DNA of 64,000 nt. Source: Ascaphus truei (Eukaryota > Chordata > Amphibia > Anura > Ascaphidae). Under the pieces are notes generated by a model. It ran no database searches. It saw nothing but the letters and a program-made list of their open reading frames with translations, and was not told the origin of the DNA. Where the stretch lies: contig CM071570.1 of NCBI GenBank assembly GCA_036426205.1, positions 7,829,747 through 7,893,746 of the forward strand, read 5' to 3'. The position numbers and the translations under genes are program-made. This document shows positions 59,001-64,000 of the stretch, one piece after another; positions within the stretch are counted from its first letter, which is position 1, and the number at the start of each line of letters is the position of its first letter.

Positions 59001-59279
59001 GAATTCTTGTATGATTGCAAACCCTTATAAAGTAGATTTAAAGATAAAAACGAAATGTTGTAGTTCAGCTCAAGAAAGTGGTACACCTGGCAAGACACAG
59101 CAAAAAAATTCCAAACATTATAATACTATTTATGACCTCAAGATACAGGTACGGAACCTTGTTCAACTGAAAACTTTTGAAGACTAAAGTAGAATATCTA
59201 GAGCAGTGTTTTACAACAGGTTTCCTAGAAACACATGGGTTCCTCTAGCATCCCTAAAGGGTTCCCTGCAATTTTCAGG
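56022..59279. other. unannotated 3.2-kb stretch
   Basis: AT-rich and without obvious transposons, the longest quiet stretch in the window. GGCCGCAGGGACAG-type phrases near 56740-56790 and CCTAACC/CTTAACCCC repeats at 56800-56890 form a degenerate short tandem. None of the frames up to 96 codons has a domain I recognise. Confidence 0.4.
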
Positions 59280-59946
59280 TGTGATGGAGCGGCCTGTAGG
59301 CGAGGTCAGGTAAGAGCCCACACATGCATTTTAGGGTGAACCAAAACATTGAGTGGTTTATTTCTCCACAAACAACAAAACATTGGGCACATTCTGTCCC
59401 TTTAAAGCAAAACACAAAGCATAAAAAGAAAGCCGAGTTGAAGACTAAATAAACAGTTCAGGCCCTAACTATCTGACTGGCTGGATAGGCCAGTTCCCAG
59501 TCCAAAACACATAACATGAAATCAGAAAACAATGTATATGAAAGTCTTATCTTAGTATGCTGGTCTGGCGTCTCCGGTTTCTCCAGGAAAACTTCAGATG
59601 TAGGTGTTGCAGTCCTGCCGCTCCCAGGAAGTTTCTTGCTCTATTTCTGTGCAGGCTTCTCTGCCGTGTAGAGCTTTGGGTTCCCCACTGTTCCCAGTCA
59701 AATTCCTCTGTGAACAAGAAGCCTGGATTCCTGTGGCTGGAGCTCTGCTGCTGTTGGGTGGGAACTTCTACTCTTGAGGAACTGGAACTCTAACAGATAC
59801 TCCAACAGGAACCCAGAGGGTGCTCACTTCCTGCCTTTTAAACCCTGTTCATTTCACAGACCTGAGGCAGCTCAGGTAGGAAACCTGACACCAGTGTGTG
59901 GTTTCCTGATCCTTGTAGAGGGAGTTAACTACTTCACTACCTTACA
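59280..59946 (-). mobile_element. solo-LTR-like element, family R, minus orientation
   Basis: On the plus strand it runs TGTGATGGAG ... ACCTTACA; CAGG flanks it at 59276-59279 and, one base off, 59948-59951. TTTATT at 59357-59362 is the AATAAA signal on the minus strand, and the inverse of CTTTAAAGGGACAGAATGTG sits next to it as in 51500 and 60675. GTTTAAAAGGCAGGAAGTG (inverse, near 59835) matches the promoter-like TTTAAAAAGGCAGGAAGTAC of 60108-60859. Confidence 0.55.
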
Positions 59947-59984
59947 GCAGGTCATTTGAAAATTGTACCAAATACAGAAGAATT

Positions 59985-60952
59985 TACAATGCACCTTATC
60001 TCAGACACGCTATTAGAGAGGGTTGGAGATCCTTACAATGCATCTGATCTCAGACGCACTATTACAAAGGGTCAGGGTTCATTACAATGCATCTGATCTC
60101 AGACGCGTGTGACAGAGTCACTGTCCTTATGGACTAGAGAGCTAGCGGAGTGGATAGGTTCCAGTGTACAGGAGGTTAAATTCCTCTATGGGAACTTGCT
60201 GCACCTGATACTAATTAAGAGAGCACTCCTAAGTGAAGGTTTAAAAAGGCAGGAAGTACCCTGCAAAAGAGAGACTGCTTTTCCCCAGCAAGGAGAGAGA
60301 TTGATTTTCTCTAAGCCAGGAAGGACCCTGGCTATTCTGGCTCCCAAGCCCTGAGGGAAGTATGGCTGCTGGGACCAGCTGGGACCCCCACCCAGAATAA
60401 AGATTTCCATCAGCTGGACACACATACTCCCCGGAACCAGCATTCCTGTTTGCTGTTGGAGCTACACAGAGACCCTGGGATAGGAATCCCCTACAATACA
60501 GATAAGCAATCAATAAGACTCTGCAATGTTAAAAGGCTGTTTTGTTGCATAGGATAGTATATGTTTTGGGCTGGGAACCAGTTTAGCTGGCCAGCGTAAT
60601 TATAAAGGGCCGCAGCAAAGTTTAGTTAGTTTCCCTATAGGGAATAGGTTTTTATTTTATGATTTTGTTTTCTTAAAGGCACAGTGTACCCATGGTTTAA
60701 GTGGCTTGTGGAAAAATAAACCGCTGAAGGTTGAGGGCTGAGTGCCTCTTGTGTGTGTATACACGTGTTTGTCCTTTTCTATAAATTAAACCCTAGAAGA
60801 CGGTGTCACAAAGAGCCTGGGCAAACGGCAGCACTACATAAAGGGAGCTGTTTGCCACACATGCTATTAGGGAGGGTTGGGGTTCCATATAATGCATCTG
60901 ATATCAGTCGCGCTATCAGAAAGGGTTGGGGTTCCACAGAATTTCCCAAAAT
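59985..60952. repeat. ~50-bp tandem repeat split by the family R LTR
   Basis: Units with TTACAATGCATCTGATCTCA, then GACGC(A/G)CTATTA and GAGGGTTGG, occur about 2.5 times before 60107 and about twice after 60860 (TGCTATTAGGGAGGGTTGGG, ATAATGCATCTGATATCAGT). The LTR at 60108-60859 therefore inserted into an existing tandem array. Confidence 0.7.
60108..60859 (+). mobile_element. solo LTR, family R, with CpG-decayed 4-bp duplication
   Basis: TGTGACAGAG at the left and GTTTGCCACA at the right give a TGTGRCA inverted repeat. The flanks are CGCG (60104-60107) and CATG (60860-60863); both differences are what CpG deamination would produce. TTTAAAAAGGC near 60240 is a possible TATA-like box, and AATAAA is at 60715-60720. 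The host tandem repeat continues on both sides, which fixes the boundaries independently. Confidence 0.65.
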
Positions 60953-60954
60953 AA

Positions 60955-62570
60955 TTAAAGGGTTCATTAACCAGAAAAAGGTTGGAAACCAACTATCTCA
61001 GGAATAAATCTTGAATTTGTGTCTCATAACAAGCTACAGGTACTAACTGTTCAGAAATTACAGAAGAAATACCTATCATGCTTGGGAACATGAACACAGA
61101 GTGGGCTCCTATCATGCTGGGGAACATGCACATAGAGTGGGCCCCCTTTGAAGCCCAGAAGAGAAAAAAGGAGCACATTGTTCTTGCTAAATTCATGAGC
61201 TATATAGACAAACTCTTCCATCGTTCAAACATACAGCTCACCTGAAAATCAAGGATTCTTCTGTAATTTTTTTCATCATTATATATTTACAGTTCATCAG
61301 CTGACAAAATTATGCCCTCTCCTTATCTTCTAGGGCTATACTGTATGCTGAGATGGCATTTGTTATGGTGGCAAGGGACCACTTACATACATCTATGGCA
61401 ACATTTGGCATTGTGGAGAATTTTAGCTCAGTCAGTAAGAATATTTAGAGAGAACTCAGTACCAGGATAATTGCAAATGGCATTCCTTTACAAGAGTTAA
61501 GGGTATTTAGAGGCAAAAAGGCAGGGATGCCTAATTTCCCAGAGAGAGAACAAATCCTTCAAGCTTTGAATAAAATAAGGAAATCTATGCCAGCTGTTTA
61601 TGTGAACAAGTTACAATTTAAAATCATGCACATACATTTTCTTAGCCCTAGTCAATTAAGAATGTTAAGAACAGAAATACGAGGCACCTGTCTCAAATAT
61701 GGATATTACCGAGCTTATTCCATATACTGTACTGCTTATGGGCTTGTGTTAATATTACAACTTTCCAGAATAAAACAATGCATCCGATTTGAAAGATTAT
61801 AGGGGGGTAATCAAGAGGAAAAGAAACTACATTTTGAGTGGACATATTCTGTTTTTGACTAGGTTTACTGGCCAATCACTCCCTTAACTCAGGCTTTGCT
61901 TTAAAATGTGTGTCAAACAGAAAGCATAACATTATAGGGATCAATGTTAAAATGGATAAAAAGCAGAGTGACACACGGTGTGTGTGTTCATTTGCATGCC
62001 ATTACCCAGAATCTGCTGCAGCAGAGGCCAGGTACTGTATGCTGTGTGATTATGGGGTAAGGTAGGTTTGTGGGCCTGCCTCGGACATGGGAATGAGTTC
62101 ATAAGTGTTCTTTATAATTGATATTTAATAAATGCATATTTTAATTATGTTGTGCTGATTTTTATTTACTTTTTTATGGTTGAGCATTGGCCCTTATGGA
62201 ATATCCAATGTTATCCTGAACCCTGAAACCCCAGATGGACCTCTTGATGGATTGGGGAAGTGACTTTAATTATTAACTTTTTAACTGCTACTGCTACTGC
62301 ATGTGCTAGGTGTCAGGACTTGGTTGTGTCTATATATAGGCATAATGTTTCGTGGATTTAGATCCACCTCAGATCGACCAGATCCTTTGGTCCGAGGATT
62401 TCCATGGGTCAGTATTAAAAAGGCCAATCCACCATTTTTAACGTTATTTTACAAAGACAGGGAGCAATTCAAAAGAAGAAAAGTAAAGCAATGGTTGTGG
62501 GTTCAAGTCCTGTTGGGTCTGTTAGGACACCATTCCAGTCATTAGGTTGGTGCCTTAGGCTTATCAACTT
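60955..62570. other. unannotated
   Basis: CTATCATGCTTGGGAACATG and CTATCATGCTGGGGAACATG (61074-61130) are a 48-bp tandem duplication. Otherwise no gene or repeat is recognised. Confidence 0.4.
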
Positions 62571-62574
62571 TATA

Positions 62575-62980
62575 TAGTTGGTATGGAAATCCATTTAGGA
62601 TATACTTTGCATATCCAATAGCATAACTCCCAGCCGGGTACCTCAGATGTACTCCTTTTTCAGAATATGGTATTTGGAGGGATGTTTGAGGTGATAAATA
62701 TATACACCAGGAGACACGACTAAATTAAAAGTCTCTCTCTCAATATGAAATCCGAGTTCAGATTCATAAACATCCATCGGGATTGTATTCAATGACGGAT
62801 TTGAATGAATCATCTTGGCTTTTTTTAGTACCCAATCCACAGACGGATTTTGATGGGGGCACAGATTTGGTCTAAACAATCCGCAGAATTCTGGGAAATG
62901 GATTTTAACTGGTTCACCCATCTCTAGTTGTGTGCTCTCAATGGGAGAGGTGGTGCTACAGCCCATGCTTAGTGGCAAAA
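62575..62980. repeat. fragments of dispersed repeats
   Basis: 62620-62670 matches the 51645-type fold-back arm (TACCTCAGATGTACTCCTTT). 62735-62930 contains ATCCGAG, GACGGATTTG, CAATCCGCAGAATTC and ends GGTTCACCCATCTCTAG, similar in style to 12280-12535. Confidence 0.35.
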
Positions 62981-63330
62981 CTAAGGCCAGGTTCCCAGTA
63001 GCCGCCGTGGTGCATGCAACTGCATGCCCGCCGCACACACGGTTTATGGGCAGGCTCCAGTCGGTGTGTGTACGTGGCGCACAAGTTGCAATGAGTGACC
63101 GCCTTGGCCAAAAGACAACATTTCTGTCTTTGGCGTGGCGACTGAGCATTGGCCCCATCACGGCGGCGGTTCAGCCAATGAGGTCGAAGCAGCTGCGTGA
63201 CATCATGGCCGCGCCCCTGCCATTTCCCCCCCGGTCGGATCTCCTGCTCTGCTCTGAAAGCACAGCCACAGAGCACAGGTCGCGGCAGACACGGGTGCAC
63301 GCTCCACCAGGCATGCATGCAGCTGTGACC
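62981..63330. repeat. GC-rich, CpG-rich block, probable MITE
   Basis: AAGGCCAGGTTCCCAGTAGC starts a CpG-rich stretch (CCGCCGTGG, GGCGTGGCGACTGAG, CACGGCGGCGGTTCAGCC) unlike its neighbours but similar in composition to the Harbinger-type MITEs at 19386 and 46402. The right terminus was not found. The frames over it (62932-63414, 62956-63318) look like composition artefacts. Confidence 0.35.
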
Positions 63331-63825
63331 ATTGGGGTCAAAGACTTAGTACTGTGCTCATGGAGGTGGAAACCTCATTGGGGAATGTCAGGGTTTAGTT
63401 ATATACTCTCATAAAATATTGGTTATGGGATTTGGATGGGTTCACCATGTAGATACAGCTTATGTCTAGTGTGCAAGCTTGTATGTATTTATGGAAAAAG
63501 AGGATACCACGGTTACAATATCAGTGCTCTAGAGCAGCGGTGCACAAACTGGGGGTCACAAGATTATTTAGGAGGGGCGCAGGTGGCGTGCGGCGAAACC
63601 TGGGGGTGGGCAGAGCTGTGCACGGGCGGCCCTGAAGCTCAAGCTCTGTGCTGCTGCTTCACTGTGCTGTGGCTTGCTGTGGGGTGGGGCCTTGCTGCGG
63701 GGGTGGAGCATTCCCTGCACACAGATGTACCCTCCTCCTCCTGTCTGTTACCTGCCCCAGTTTTCAGCAGCACACAGGGACCAGAGAAGGAGCATGCTTA
63801 GTATTTCCCACCCAACCCTCCAGGT

Positions 63826-64000
63826 GAAACTATGTGTTGTGTGTGTTGTATTTGTTGTGTGTGTTGTGTCGGTGTTGGTTGTGATATGAGTGTGTGTTGT
63901 GTCTGTGTTTTGTGATATGTGTGTGTTGTGTCTGTGTGTGTTGTGATTTGAGTATTTGTGTTGTTTGGGTATGGGTGTGTGGGTGTTGTGTCTGTGTTGG
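63826..64000. repeat. GT-rich tandem repeat running off the window
   Basis: TGTGTTGTGTCTGTGTTTTG and TGTGATATGTGTGTGTTGTG type units repeat irregularly to the last base, so the array continues beyond the window. Confidence 0.85.

Noticed and set aside
62490..62530. GGTTCAAGTCC, like an RNA polymerase III B box or tRNA T arm
   Set aside because: No A box at the right distance and no cloverleaf can be drawn around it.
62643..63414. Overlapping frames of 120-172 codons on both strands
   Set aside because: Both strands open because the block is CpG-rich; content is not conserved-looking and crosses repeat boundaries.

Overview
The window reads as intergenic DNA from a large, transposon-filled vertebrate genome, most likely an amphibian and probably a frog. 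The evidence is the mix of elements: CR1 and L2/Rex1-like LINEs with microsatellite tails, a Penelope-like element with a GIY-YIG endonuclease, many LTR fragments with AATAAA signals, Harbinger- and Tigger-like MITEs, and long simple repeats. The species call is inference. I found no intact cellular protein-coding gene, no tRNA or rRNA gene and no CRISPR array. Almost all open frames are chance frames, simple-repeat frames or decayed transposon frames.

Layout. 0-5 kb: an unknown retroposon bounded by a perfect 14-bp duplication, an L2-like LINE 3' end, a CR1 fragment, an LTR-like element and a fold-back element bordered by (AT)n. 6.3-7.5 kb: a palindromic element split by a Tigger-like MITE that has itself gained a 20-bp minisatellite. 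7.9-10.3 kb: remains of a BED-finger (probably hAT) transposase. 13.2-16.8 kb: a roughly 3.6-kb array of a 23-bp unit, open in every frame. 17-21.6 kb: Harbinger-type MITEs, an (AAT)n(GAT)n microsatellite and a 1.5-kb non-autonomous DNA element. 23.4-27.3 kb: an L2 3' end, an LTR-like element and a Penelope-like element with inverted terminal arms. 28.8-35.5 kb: a minus-strand LINE whose RT is split by a 5.2-kb LTR-type insertion with a tRNA-Leu-like primer site. 36-42 kb: MITEs and a composite element carrying a non-LTR retrotransposon tail. 42.2-46.0 kb: the most complete LINE (endonuclease plus RT), split by an LTR. 46-64 kb: more MITEs, a CR1 LINE with an internal deletion, five or six solo-LTR-like insertions and GT-rich sequence at the right edge.

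Nothing here works as a pathway; the history is nested insertion. The least explained signal is a short motif at six places that resembles a hammerhead ribozyme core (UGAnnA, a small helix, GAAAC, then a self-complementary ACGCGU-type stem). One copy lies where a Penelope pLTR ribozyme is expected. Element boundaries, terminal repeats and target duplications were read by eye; identities were not computed.
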